Assembly: GCA_029215795.1 (NCBI GenBank)
Contig: JARDYH010000007.1
Location: forward strand, 92,767,263-92,831,262
DNA length: 64,000 nucleotides
Direction: 5' to 3'
Source of the DNA: Anniella stebbinsi
Lineage: Eukaryota; Chordata; Lepidosauria; Squamata; Anniellidae
Below, one piece after another: positions 10,975-21,044 of this stretch. Made by a program: the position numbers and the translations under genes. A model generated the notes under the pieces. That model was not told the DNA's origin. It made no database searches and was given only the letters and a program-made list of their open reading frames with translations. The stretch's first letter is position 1. Every line of letters starts with the position of its first letter.

Positions 10975-12064
10975 GTAGTGCAGCCAGATCCAGGCACTGA
11001 TGCTCTCTCGTACCCAGGAAGCCTCCGCACAGGTGTGGTGCTCCCCAATGGGATTCTCGGGGCCCGGCAATGGCTCGATGTCCCACCCGCCCACAGCAAT
11101 GGCGGCGGCGGCGGCCGCCCGAGGGAGGTCAGGGTGCTCAGCCAGTAACACATCCCCATGGGACTCGCAGATGTTGTGCAGGATGCAGCAGCACACCATC
11201 ATGTCCGGAATGATGTCGGCCTGCAAGTCCAAAAAGCTAAACAGGGAGTGCCAGCGCTCCTTCAGACACCCAAAGGCACGCTCCATGGGCAGGCGGGCAC
11301 AGCAATGGTAGTAGTTGTATTTACACTGGGCGTTGGTGCGGGGGTAGTGGTACGGGGCAATCAGCCACGGCTGTAGGGCGAACGCCTCATCAGCCAGGAG
11401 GAGCAGACCCACCGCATGCCCGCACACGGAAGTGGGGCCAGACTTCAGGAAGCGCCCCGATGTCAGCTTGGCAGCCAGGGAGGAGTTCCAGAAGAAGGCC
11501 ATGTCATGGCTTCACCCAGACACGCCCGCATACACATCCATGAAGCAGCCCTTGGCATCCACCACTGCCTGGAGGACCATGCTGTAGAAATGCTTGCGGT
11601 TGTAGTACTCCTCGCCACAGGAGGGGGGGCCAGGATGCGCACGTGGGTAGAGTCCGCGGGAAGCCCAGGGCATGGAAGCCATGCATGTTCTCCTTCTCGT
11701 CCCCCACCCGGATGACGTCGGCCAGGTACAGCTCGTTCAGCACGCTCACCGTCTCACAGAAGATCTCGCAAGCACTGGACACGCCCACCCCGAAGATGGG
11801 CTTCCCCGCAATCATCGTGGTTGCCTCACGACAGCGAATCAGTGGCAGGATGGCATCCCGGAGACAAGGCATGGCCTCCGCTGCGCCGAGGGGCCAGCGG
11901 AGGGTCCCTGATCCGAACACTGGAGTCGCAGGCAAGGCCTCACTCAGGCACCTCAGGTGGGCACGGAACAAGTCCTCCTTGTCGGCATCACCATGGTTCT
12001 GCGTGGCCGCCTGGATCGCCCCCTGCAAGCAGGCCGTGGCGAGCTCCCTCCGGGACATAGTCAC
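10975..12064 (-). pseudogene. Harbinger DDE transposase, copy A (broken)
   Basis: Harbinger transposases cut and paste the element, with a Myb-like partner guiding DNA binding. The minus strand opens with MTMSRRELATACLQGAIQ (12064 leftwards). An internal deletion of about 345 bp relative to copy B, near 11815, removes most of the N-terminal helical domain. Downstream, the first catalytic aspartate region (VD/ADSTHVRI near 11650) is out of frame with the start. A TGA at about 11513 interrupts the frame just before HDMAFFW. The C-terminal part (11502-10975) keeps PMERAFGCLKERW, with the likely catalytic glutamate, and ILHNICE, both hallmarks of the HARBI1-like family. It is a pseudogene with its catalytic residues still recognisable. 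Confidence 0.85.
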
Positions 12065-13007
12065 CTATGCCAGGGTGGCCAGAGGGGGGGCGGGCAGGAC
12101 GGGAGGAGCGGCGGGCGTGATGGAGCAGGAGGGCGTAGCGAGGTGGGACAAGGCTGGCAGCATAGGAGTGTCATCTACGGTAGCGTGGGAATGGGAAGGC
12201 AGGAGGAATTGTTTTGGCTGAAGCGCACCTGCAAGAGAGGGGAGTGAAAGGAAGTGGCCAGTGTGGCGTGCGCGAAGGGTAATCGGCATAGCAGGACGAC
12301 GCTAAACTATGACTGAGGGGGAATGGCCAAGGGCTTCCATGTCGGTGGAAAGGCCTACAACTGGCCGTTGATCGTACGGCGGCAATGCCGGACGCTTCAT
12401 TCCAGACGTTGAATGCGATGTATGACTTCTCCTAGGGCCACCTCCAGAGCGTGGAGACGCTGTGCCTTTTTGGCCCTCCGCCTTCTGTGGATGGCACGGC
12501 GGAGGGAGCACAGTTTCCCTGGGAGGCAAGAACAGAAGGGGGAGGGGAGGGGGGGACAGCCATCAGTGACACCACAATTGCATCCCGCCCGACTGCCCCA
12601 TAACCAACCTCCACACCGCAGGGCCCTGTGGCGTCGGACAATGCGGCCTGCGTGGAACCCCTCCAACCTGTACGGTGATGCCATCACGGTTGGAATAGGC
12701 TGCAATGAGGGGAGATGGGGCTGGGAACAGTAATGCCAAAATTACAAGGGAGGTCAATGGCAGACTTGAGGTAGGGATGTTTTCTCTCCAGCCTGCCAAC
12801 AAAGCCCTCTTCCCACTGAGCCAATCTATCCCAGATTGGCTCCCTGCCTCCCAGGTGGGTATACACTTGATGCCACGGCTATGGCTCAGCTTCCCCCTCC
12901 CTGCCTCTCCATCGAGACCATGTGCCACCATGGCATTGCCCCCACGTAGCCAGGAGATGCATTTAGCAACAGACTGAACAGACAGGCAGGCAGGTGACTG
13001 ACTCACA
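12065..13007. other. Harbinger noncoding spacer, copy A
   Basis: About 12100-12730 is closely similar to 15410-16060 of copy B, including GC-rich blocks around 12400-12700. Beyond about 12730 the similarity stops. The 280 bp up to the second left-end repeat at 13008 match nothing in copy B. This sets the right limit of the duplicated arm. Several overlapping frames on both strands are by-products of GC-rich sequence. Confidence 0.6.
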
Positions 13008-13060
13008 GGCTCGATTCGGATGACATATTTAGCAACGGAGGACAAATAACCTACTGATGG
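13008..13060. repeat. Internal copy of the Harbinger left terminal repeat
   Basis: GGCTCGATTCGGATGACATA and the following TTTAGCAACGGAGGACAAATAAC-type block match the left end at 10117 over more than 100 bp. It is preceded by ACA rather than ATT, so this end does not share the target duplication of the outer element. Confidence 0.8.
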
Positions 13061-13799
13061 TGTGTAAAAGAGGTGGAACTCCACAGACGACACGCTGCAG
13101 CAGGCGCTGCAAGGAACCAGCAAACACCCAGGTGGTTAATAAAGTACTCGGCTCTGACTGACAGCTTGGTCGCCATTTTCCCTGCTTATCGAACTCCGTT
13201 AGTCCTCCAGCAGGTATCCCAGAACACACTGCGGCTGAAAATTCATGGGCGCCACCATTGAAGCCGATGCAGGACACACCTCCCAAACCCCATTGGCTGC
13301 CTCAGTCAGTGGGCGGAACCCAGCAGCCTCGGGCAAAGAGGCAGCCAGGATGAAGGGCAGCACCAATACAACATTCGCACCCCCACGCCCAGCACTGCAA
13401 TTCCAATGTTGGCACCCATGCCCCAGGGAGGCACCCTCCACCCACCCTCCACGGGAGACGTGGCAGTTGCGAGGAAGACCCTCGGCCCCCAGCCCCCCAC
13501 CACCACCCCACCACCCTCCTAGAGCATCTTCCGCACACACAGGAAAGACAGCAAGAGTGGGGTGGCGTAGAAAACTTTATTCAGCAGGGAGACCAGACAT
13601 GGGCAATTAGGCACATGGGCACCACTAAGCCAGAGCAGAACCTACGGAGAGGACAGTTGCCCCTGAGAAAGGAGGAGGTGGCTGGATGGCACAGAGGTGA
13701 AGAGGGGATGGCCGAGGCCACACCCCCAGGGAGCAAAGGGGATGTGGAGGAGAGAGGCAGCATGCCAGGGAGAGATGCCAGTCCACAAATGAAACTGCA

Positions 13800-14049
13800 C
13801 AGCTGACACTCACAGGGGGTGGGGGTAGCGCAGCCAGATCCAGGCACTGATGCTTCACGCACCCAAGAAGCCTCCGCACGGGCGCAATGCTCCCCAACAG
13901 GATTCTCAGGCCCCGGCAATGGCTCGATGTCCCGCCCATCCACAGGGAGGTCGGGGTGCTCGGCCAGTAGCACGTCCCCACAGGACTCGCAGATGTTGTG
14001 CAGGATGCAGCAGCACACCATCACGTCCGGAATGATGTTGGACTGCAAG
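13800..14049 (-). pseudogene. Harbinger transposase, copy B, C-terminal part
   Basis: Read leftwards from 14048, the minus strand encodes a segment including IIPDVMVCCCILHNICESCG, which matches the C-terminal region of copy A. Everything upstream, including all expected catalytic residues, is replaced by a Ty1/copia segment that begins at 14050. A short deletion relative to copy A removes an alanine-rich tract near 13945. Confidence 0.85.
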
Positions 14050-14711
14050 CTCCTGTCTGCTTAACTCTTTCCTGGCTATTAACCCCTTCATTTCTCTTTC
14101 CCTCTGAGAAATGCATCAACACCTCGGGTTTGCGTGGATTTTCTCCCAACTTTGTTCCTCAAAATTGGCCGACTTAGAGAAAATAACTTTTCCCTTGCCC
14201 ACATAGAAACGCCAAGACTTGTTACTATAGCCAATAAACCTTGCTCTTATGGCTTTGTCATCTTGTTTCAACCTTTGATTCTTTGGAATATGCACCCAAG
14301 CAAACGACCCCCAAACTCTCAAATGAGACAAATTTGGTTTCTTTCCATGCAACTCTTGAAACGGAATGCTACCCAGCATTTCTGACCAAGTTCTATTCAG
14401 AATATAATTTGCAGAACTGAATGCTTCAGCCCACAAGATTTTTTCAGCTTCCAACTATGACATTAAAGAATTCTTTATTGTTTGGAGTAATCCATTCCTC
14501 CGTTCAATCACTCCATTCTGCCATGGAGCATATGGATCATTTAGCCTATGCGTTATCCCTTGATTCCTTGTCCACGCTTTAAATTCATTACTGGTGAATT
14601 CACCACCTCGATCCATTTGGATCTGCACCACTTGTTTCTTAAAGCGTCTCTCTGCCCATGTCACCCAATTTGTGAACGTTTGGAACACAGCAGACTTCTT
14701 TTTAAGTGACA
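14050..14711 (-). mobile_element. Ty1/copia integrase fragment inside Harbinger
   Basis: Two minus-strand frames (14712-14455 and 14454-14116), separated by a single TAG, encode the middle of a copia-type polyprotein. DRGGEFTSNEFKAW and PYAPWQNGVIERRNG are integrase core motifs carrying the second catalytic aspartate and the glutamate. FIGYSNKSWRFYV lies in the conserved segment downstream of the core. No LTR, reverse transcriptase or target duplication is present. Comparison with copy A shows it replaces about 486 bp of transposase (equivalent of 11228-11713) rather than simply splitting it. Copia elements are sparse in vertebrates but are known from reptiles. Confidence 0.88.
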
Positions 14712-15385
14712 TTGGCCAGGAACAGCTCGTTCAGCACACTCACTGTCTCACGGAAGATTTTGCACGCGGTGGACACACACACCCCGAAGATGGTCAACGG
14801 CGGCAGGTAGCCCACGTTGAACGCCAGCTTGTACAGCATCAGGGCAAGACGACGGGAAACTGGAACGCTCGGGTGCATGTTTGTACACTCCCGCTGCAGG
14901 ACAGGTGTCACCTCAGCCACCAGCACCTCAAAAGTTGCACGGGACATGCAGAAGCTCCCACGGAAGCGCTCGTCATCCCAGTCCTCCAGGTCTTGCATCT
15001 CCTTCCACACGGCATCCGTCCAGGGAAGCACCCAGCGGCGGACGGTCTTGCGCTCAGCAAGAAGCTCGGCCGACGCCGAGAGGGGGGGAGGGCGTTGCAG
15101 GGCTCCCTTGGCTGCGCCTTCGGCCAACCTCTCCACAATCATCGTGGTTGCCTCACGACAGCGAATCAGTGGCAGGATGGCAGCCCGGAGACAAGGCACG
15201 GCCTCCGCTGCGCCAAGGGGCCAGCGGAGGGTCTCCAATCTGAACACCGACGTCGTGGGCAAGGCCCCACTCAGGCGCCTCAGGCAGGCACGGAACAAGT
15301 CCTCCTCGTCAGTGTCGCCGTGGTTCTGCGTGGCCGCCTGGATCGCTCCCTGCAAGCAGGCCGTGGCGAGCTCCCTCCGGGACAT
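14712..15385 (-). pseudogene. Harbinger transposase, copy B, N-terminal part
   Basis: Starting at MSRRELATACLQGAIQ (15385), about 224 residues stay open. They include the helical domain missing from copy A (for example RFRGSFCMSRATFEVLVAEV) and run to SVLNELFLAN, just before the copia junction. A stop falls almost exactly at the junction, and the copia frame is different, so no fusion protein is expected. The start matches copy A, which supports it. Confidence 0.85.
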
Positions 15386-15409
15386 AGTCGCTTATGCCGG
15401 GGCAGCCAG

Positions 15410-16274
15410 AGGGGGGATGGGCAGGACGGGAGGAGCGGTGGCCGTGACGGAGCAGGAGGGTGGAGGGAGGTGGGACAAGGCTGACAGCATAGGAGATCCT
15501 CCTACTGTAGCGTGGGAATGGGAGGGCAGGAGGAATTATTTTGGCTGAAGCTCACCTGCAAGAGAGGGGAGTGAACGGAAGTGGCCAGTGTGGGGTGCGC
15601 AAAGGATAATTGGCACAGCAGGACGAGGCTAAACTATGACTGAGGGGGGATGGGCGAGGGCCTCCATGTCGGCGGAAAGGCCTATAGCAGGCCATTGATC
15701 AGATGGCGGCAATGCCGGACGCTTCGTTCCAGACGTCGAATGCGACGTATGACTTCTCCCAGGGCCACCTGCAGAGCGTGGAGACGCCGTGCCTTTTGGG
15801 CCCTCCACCCTCTGCGGATGGCACGGCGGAGGGAGCGCAGTTTCCCTGGGAGGCGAGAACAGAAGGGGGGAGGGGAGGGGGGGGATAGAGGGGGGGGATA
15901 GCCATCAGTGGCCGCAGCACTGCGATTGCATCCCGCCCGACTGCCCCGTAACAAACCTCCACGCCGCAGGGCCCTGCGGCGTCGAACAATGCGGCCTGCG
16001 CGGAACCCCTCCGACCTGTACGGTGATGCCATCTCAGCTGGAATAGGCTGCAACGAGGGGAGATGGGAACGAGAACGAGAGGCATCCAGTGCGTACAACA
16101 ATGTTGCAAAGGATGCTGATGGACATGGCCTTGACTGGGCCGAGGGAGGAGCTGGATGGAGGGATGGGAATGGAAAGGGGCCTTATTGGATCTAGGGCTG
16201 GGGGCTATTCTACAACTGCATATCCCTATGGGTCGTTGGCGGGTGGGCCTAGGGACCCGTAGGACAACCGTGGC
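15410..16274. other. Harbinger noncoding spacer, copy B
   Basis: GC-rich spacer between the transposase and the partner gene. The first 650 bp align with copy A 12100-12730. Many overlapping frames are open on both strands because of composition; none looks like a protein. Confidence 0.55.
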
Positions 16275-17480
16275 TTAGGCCTTGTCGTCCTGGGAGGGTC
16301 TTTCCACCTCCTCCTCATCACCCTCCTCCTCCTCCTCCTCTGCCTCCTCCCCTCCCTCGTCGTTGGAGTCTGGTGGGATGTCGCGGCCCCTCTTCGGCTG
16401 GCTGCCTATGCGCTGCTGCTCCTGCCCTCCGGCCACCCCCCCTGCCCTCCCTGAGGCACCTGCTGCTGACGGCGCCACACGTGGGGCCCAGTATGCTGTG
16501 GCCACTGGCGGGGGCAAGTACTGCTGCGGCGGCGGCGCCATGTATCCGTACGGCCCCATGTAGGGTGCGGGCTGCAGGGGCCCATGGTAGGTACCGCAGA
16601 ACGATTGGGCGAGCTCCCTGAGCACCTCGGTTTGGCAGTCGATGGCGGTTGTGCGCTCCCGCATGCCTCGGTCGATGATGGCATCGGTGGCCACCATGGC
16701 CTCAGTCATCCCTGTGACATGGCGCTCCAGACCTAGACGCACGTCCCTCCCCGCCTCCCGTATGGCTTGGGCACAATCTTCCACGGCTTGACTGGCCATG
16801 CGTGTAGCCCACATGGTAAGGGCGCACTCCTTGGTGCGCCTGGCCTCATCCTCGCCCGCCATGTGTGTGAACAGCCCGTGGATGAGCTCCTCAGTTGTCT
16901 CCGTGACCATGACCAACTCCCTTGCCACCTGCAGCCGGTCTGCCCTGCGCCTGTTGCGCATCTGGACACACCTCTGCGCATTGGTCAGGGGACGGGCTTC
17001 TTTGGCCACAACCGCACCATGCTCGCCTGCAGGCGGAGGTGGCGGCTCCTCCTCCAGGGGGGCCACTCCCTCCATTGGCTCATCCTCCGGCTGTGGAGGC
17101 CCCTCGATCTCCTCCTCGAGCATCCGACGGCACCTCATCCTCCATCGCCTCCGTCTCCACGAAGGTGTCATCGGTTGCCTGCGTATCAATGTCCAGCAAC
17201 TCTTCCTGGGACGGTGACAGTTCTGGCTCCAGCATGTCACCCACCTGTTGTTCCATGAGCTGCTTGTTCCACAAGGACCCCAGCCGCGTACGGGGTGCCG
17301 GCACTGGCCGTGGTGCCAGCCCTGCGCTGACGGCCGCACTCCCCTTCGCGGGTGTTTTCCTCGGACGCGACAGTTTTGGCGCCAGCTCGTCGCCCACCTG
17401 TTGTTCCACGAGCTGCTCCATTTCGACTTGATCCTCCTGTGACACAGGCCCCGTCTGTCACGGCATCCAAGATGATGCAA
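16275..17480 (-). pseudogene. C-terminal part of Harbinger Myb-like partner protein
   Basis: Read leftwards, the useful part starts near residue 115 of this frame with acidic LEEEIEGPPQPEDEP. A long helical region follows (RPLTNAQRCVQMRNRRRADR to ECALTMWATRMASQAVEDCA), then a Pro/Tyr-rich segment, QPKRGRD, and an acidic tail ending in PSQDDKA. The layout (basic helical region, low-complexity linker, acidic tail) fits the accessory protein of Harbinger elements, which helps the transposase enter the nucleus and bind the ends. Upstream of about 17125 the reading frame shifts to the 17445-17080 frame, so the gene as it stands is broken or spliced. No known domain is identifiable here; assignment is by position and by the Myb domain further upstream. 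Confidence 0.6.
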
Positions 17481-17879
17481 GTGAAACCTTGCACCATAGT
17501 TGCGTGTTTCGAGGACCCCAGCCGCGTATGGGGTGCCGGCACTGGCCGTGGCGCCTGCCCTGCGCTGACTGCCGCACTCCCCTTCACAAGTGTTTTCCTC
17601 GGGCTCGACGGCCCTGGCTCATCTTCCTCCTGCTGGGACTCTGGCACCAGGGGGTCGGGTGTAGGATCCGCTACCTGCATGTCTGCACAGATGAGCATAG
17701 GAAGGCCGTGGGGCTGCTGCTGCTGGAAGAGGCTGGCGTGGGGGAGATACTCCTTGAGGTGTTGGCTGACCTGGGCAGCACGGGTGGCGGCATCGCCAGC
17801 AACGATGGGCTTTCGGATGGCGCAGGATGGCTCGTCGGCTTCACCGTGTCTGGCCATGCTTTGGCGGATGCCCTTGCAG

Positions 17880-18085
17880 CCTTCTTGGGGGGGTGCGCCT
17901 GCTGCACTCACGGCCTTCTTGGGGGGTGCGGCTGTTGCACTCAGGGCCTTCTTGGGGGGTGCGCCTGTTGCACTCAGGGCCTTCTTGGGGGGTGCGGCTG
18001 CAGCACTCACGGCCTTCTTGGAGGGTGCGCCTGTTGCACTCATGGCCTTCTTGGGAGGTTCAGCTGCTGCCTTCAGGGCCTTCTT
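17880..18085 (-). repeat. Coding minisatellite, 33-bp unit, about 6 copies
   Basis: Repeats of a GGCCTTCTTGGGGGGTGCG-type unit lie every 33 bp. On the minus strand they encode 11-residue units of the form KALSATGAPPK, giving a Lys/Ala/Pro-rich tract that resembles linker-histone tails in composition. It lies between the Myb domain and the C-terminal region of the partner gene. A shorter pair of 24-bp repeats (CGTGCCGGTGGCTGTTGTTT) follows at about 18116-18162. Confidence 0.85.
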
Positions 18086-18306
18086 GGTGGGGGGTGTTGG
18101 GCATGGGGCATCCGTCCGTGCCGGTGGCTGTTGTTTCCGTGCCGGTGGCTGTTGTTTCCGTGCGGCGGGGCCCTTCTCCCGTTTCGCCCCTTGGTCCAGC
18201 CGTGCTCATTGTCGTGTGCGCGGTGGCTCATTGGTGGCGACCCCACTGCCAACAGCAGGCGTGCCAGTTCGTCATAGAAGTGCATGGTGCGTGGCTGGAC
18301 ACCGGT

Positions 18307-18753
18307 TCATTTATTGTGGGTGACGATCTCCTTGAACCTCCTCTTGAGTCCGTGGAGCTTGTCCTTGCATTGCTTGCCGTTGCGGTTGTGTCCCCGTTCC
18401 TGCATCTGCTTGGTGAGCCATGGGTAGAGCTGATTGTGCCTGGCTGTGGCCATGATCCTCCTAGCTTCTGGGCTTCCCCAGAGCTCTATGAAGTGCCCAA
18501 TCTCAGCATGGGACCAGTGCTGCGCTCTATGTCTTTCCGGGGGGTCCTGGCTGCTCCCCTCTCCTGGGGTTTGAGAGCCATTATCCTCGGCTGGGTTGTC
18601 CCGGGCCCCGTCTCCCTCTGGCTCCATATTGCTAGCGGGTGTGTGTTTCGGTGGTGATGGTGGACTATGCCCTGGGCTGTCTTTCCCCGTGCCATGTGTT
18701 TGTGTCATGGTGGGTGCTGGTGGGCTGTTGTGCTTCCTGTGAATGTGCCCCAT
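18307..18753 (-). CDS. Myb/SANT-like domain of Harbinger partner protein
   Basis: A 148-residue frame. After a low-complexity start of about 70 residues comes HWSHAEIGHFIELWGSPEAR, then a middle helix with YPWLTKQMQERG and a third helix with NGKQCKDKLHGLKRRFKEIV. The spacing of tryptophans and hydrophobic residues fits a trihelix Myb/SANT-like DNA-binding domain, as in the second gene of Harbinger transposons. In that family the protein binds DNA and interacts with the transposase. The frame ends at a stop right after the domain, so the rest of the protein (16275-18043) would need splicing or lies behind frameshifts. The methionine chosen is the first in frame and is not certain. Confidence 0.75.
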   Translation of the reverse strand: MGHIHRKHNSPPAPTMTQTHGTGKDSPGHSPPSPPKHTPASNMEPEGDGARDNPAEDNGSQTPGEGSSQDPPERHRAQHWSHAEIGHFIELWGSPEARRIMATARHNQLYPWLTKQMQERGHNRNGKQCKDKLHGLKRRFKEIVTHNK

Positions 18754-18759
18754 GTGTAG

Positions 18760-19600
18760 GTGTTGTTGTCGTTGCTGGCCGGGGCCACTTCTTGTCCTTG
18801 GGATTGTTGTGCATACCTCTGCCTATTTTCCACAACATCCGTAGGTGGCTGCCTGTCGCCCATGGGCGCCCATTGCCTTGGCATTTTGTGTGTCTTGGGG
18901 ATGTGTGTGGCCATTGCTCGCTGTCTGGCTGTCTTGGGCAAATGGGGGGAAGGCTCACCGCTCGCTGCTTCCCCAGCCCTCGTGTTTCTGGGTGAGGCAA
19001 CAGGCGAGGTGGCGGTGCGGTGGGGGTATGCTTCGGGTGGGCTGCTGTTCTCCCTGTTGGAGTGGGGGGGCAGCCCCTTGTTCCTGGGTGCTTGGGGTTG
19101 TTGCTTCTTCCATTTCCCCCTCCCCCCCTTTGCCATGGTTCCATTCTACTGCTCTTCCCTTTCCGTTTGGGTGGTTGATGAGGCACCTGTCGTGCATGCT
19201 TGCAGGAGCTGGCCCCTTTAACAGCTCCATGCCGGCTGCCTGGTGTGGGAAGTGGGCATCCTTGGTTGCTATGGTGGCGATGCCGGGGATCTGTTGCGAG
19301 CGTGCTTGAGCGGCCGGCCGCGTTCTGCCACTTTTGCCGCTCGTCTCTCTGGTCTTTTGTGATGACGTACTCACCACGGTTGTTTAACCCACACACCGCT
19401 CCAGACGGCATATTAGTCAATTGACTAATCCCTTAACAACTCACAACTCCGTTGTTTCTCTCCATTGCTTAATTCTACTGATTAATGTACAGTGGGTTGT
19501 TAGTGGGTTGTGTGGCTACCTCCAGACGACACGTTAATCAACTCAACTGACGGTTGCTTAATTAACCTACCGTTGCTTAGCGTGTCGTCCAAATTCAGCC
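18760..19600. other. Harbinger right-end region
   Basis: Probable promoter side of the element. A minus-strand frame (19420-18665) is open but has low-complexity Pro/His/Gly composition and overlaps the Myb frame, so it is not supported as a gene. Subterminal repeats similar to the terminus (CCAGACGACACGTTAATCAA and CTCCAGACGGCATATTAGTC) lie at 19400-19550. Confidence 0.5.
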
Positions 19601-19817
19601 ATTGAGTCTTATTTGGCTAAGGAGCAAAATAAAAATACTTTAAATAAAATACTATAAATAATCAATTGAGATGATAAACAGATCTGTGGATTAATGATTT
19701 GGGTGAGAAGAACAGAAGGGATTGTTTAATTTCTTTGAAATTATGTAGATGTTTTGCCCAAGCAGGAATTCCACAAAGTGTGGAGAAAAGCCAGAAGCAA
19801 AAGTTGGCAGGGTCACC

Positions 19818-19820
<3 letters not shown>

Positions 19821-19866
<46 letters not shown>
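19821..19866. repeat. (TC)n microsatellite
   Basis: About 23 TC dinucleotides in a row. The overlapping Ser/Leu and Arg/Glu frames come from this repeat. Confidence 0.95.
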
Positions 19867-19869
<3 letters not shown>

Positions 19870-19902
19870 CTGCTGTGGCCACAGTTCATTCTCCAATGCA
19901 GT

Positions 19903-20025
19903 GTCTTCTAGATGTTTTGGACTACAACTCCCATCAACCTCAGTCAGCATGGCCAATGGTCAAGGATAATGGGAGATGTTGTCAAAAACATATGTTGGGC
20001 ACCAGGTTGGGGAAGACCAATTTCC
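19903..20025. repeat. Dyad interspersed repeat (GGACTACAACTCCCATCA)
   Basis: A roughly 120-bp imperfect dyad begins TCTAGATGTTTTGGACTACA and ends GGCACCAGGTTGGGGAAG. Its ends are inverted versions of each other. The family recurs at 23083, 52283, 53397, 54210 and 55095. No coding potential. Ends and size suggest a very small DNA element, though no target duplication is clear. Confidence 0.7.
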
Positions 20026-20029
20026 CTCA

Positions 20030-21036
20030 TGCAGAGACAAGATCTATTTGGGGTAACCCATCACAACCTGGTAACCCTATTTTTTGAGGTGGCTTCCGCT
20101 CCACTCCGTATGCCATGTTTTCTCTGGCAGAACCCTATTCCCTTCCCCTCTCCCTGCCTGTCTGGTCTTTCTCACTAGCAATGTTGGGTGGAGATAAGGA
20201 GAGCTTTCCTTTCTCCCATCACCTCTGGTGATTGATAGGCTGTCGGCCTCCAATCCCAAACTGTCAGTCAACGCTTAATCCGCAACTCCAGCACATTCTC
20301 TGCGGTGACAAGAAACTGACACAGTTTCCATTGCACTTAATCAGCTCTTTAGACTTAATATCCTATCCGAAGGCACCTGCGTTCCTCTTTTATGAGCACA
20401 CGCACACCCCAAAAATAGCTCCTGTGTTCCACCATGATGGGAGCTGAGTTGCAGAAAACAGAAAATCCTGGACTGATGCATGTCTTTCAGACAGGGCCCA
20501 TTTCACAGCGAAAAAGCATCTCTCATCTTGAGAAAACCACAAAGAAAATTGTGCATTATTCACTGCCATCGCGTCCTCTCTCGTGATATCTTGTGGCCAT
20601 TTGCTGCTGAAGGAAGATAGAAAGTAGTGAAGGAACCCGCTGGCTTCAGGGCCCTGAAGTGTAATTCAAGGTGGTTTTGGAAGTCCCTGCTCAGGCAAAA
20701 AACATGTGCAGAATTTGGAGGAAACACAGAACAGTGAATTCTTGTGAATCGCCCAAAGAGCTTCGGCTATGGGGCGGTATAGTAATGGAATGGAATGATT
20801 GTCAATATGACGAGCAAATGTTCTCTAGAAGATTTTGTACAAAATATGTTTTTAAAACATAACTTCTGCACTCATATCCTAACACATCCCTTCCTGTGTC
20901 TTTTGTTCAACCAGCTCAAAAACCCTCAGCCACCCTGGCCCCCCGAAATGAGTTTGCCCACTTTCCCTTGCTGCCTCTTATTCCTGGAACTGCATCCCAG
21001 AATGCATCCATTTTCCAGGAAGCCTCTGGATGATCC
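20030..21036. other. No gene recognised
   Basis: I see no supported gene, RNA or repeat family in this 1-kb stretch. Confidence 0.4.
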
Positions 21037-21044
21037 CCCTAGTC

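Larger units (their letters stand above)
10117..19600 (-). mobile_element. Composite Harbinger DNA transposon
   Basis: The left end GGCTCAATTTGGACGACA and the right end TCGTCCAAATTCAGCC are inverted repeats, and ATT flanks both sides (10114-10116 and 19601-19603). This is a 3-bp duplication, as known for PIF/Harbinger. All recognisable genes are on the minus strand: a Myb-like protein gene (18753 to 16275) and a Harbinger DDE transposase. A second left-end repeat at 13008 (GGCTCGATTCGG) and repeated transposase sequence show two partial tandem copies: A (10117 to about 12730) and B (13008-19600). CAGACGACACG subterminal words recur at about 10192, 13085 and 19519. Both copies are coding-defective. 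At 9484 bp it is much longer than the few kilobases usual for the superfamily. Confidence 0.85.

Noticed and set aside
10182..11000. 272-codon plus-strand frame
   Set aside because: GC-rich antisense and noncoding part of the Harbinger element. Composition-driven and without protein features.
14594..15548. Plus-strand frames of 240-300 codons
   Set aside because: Shadows of the minus-strand Harbinger transposase N-terminal region.
17880..18085. Regular direct repeats resembling a CRISPR array
   Set aside because: The repeats are contiguous 33-bp coding units without unique spacers, in a vertebrate transposon.
17352..18323. 323-codon and 276-codon plus-strand frames
   Set aside because: Antisense to the Myb-like partner gene and its minisatellite. 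The repeats give Gly/Ala/Cys-rich shadows.
19662..19969. Ser/Leu- and Arg/Glu-rich frames
   Set aside because: Translation of a (TC)n microsatellite.
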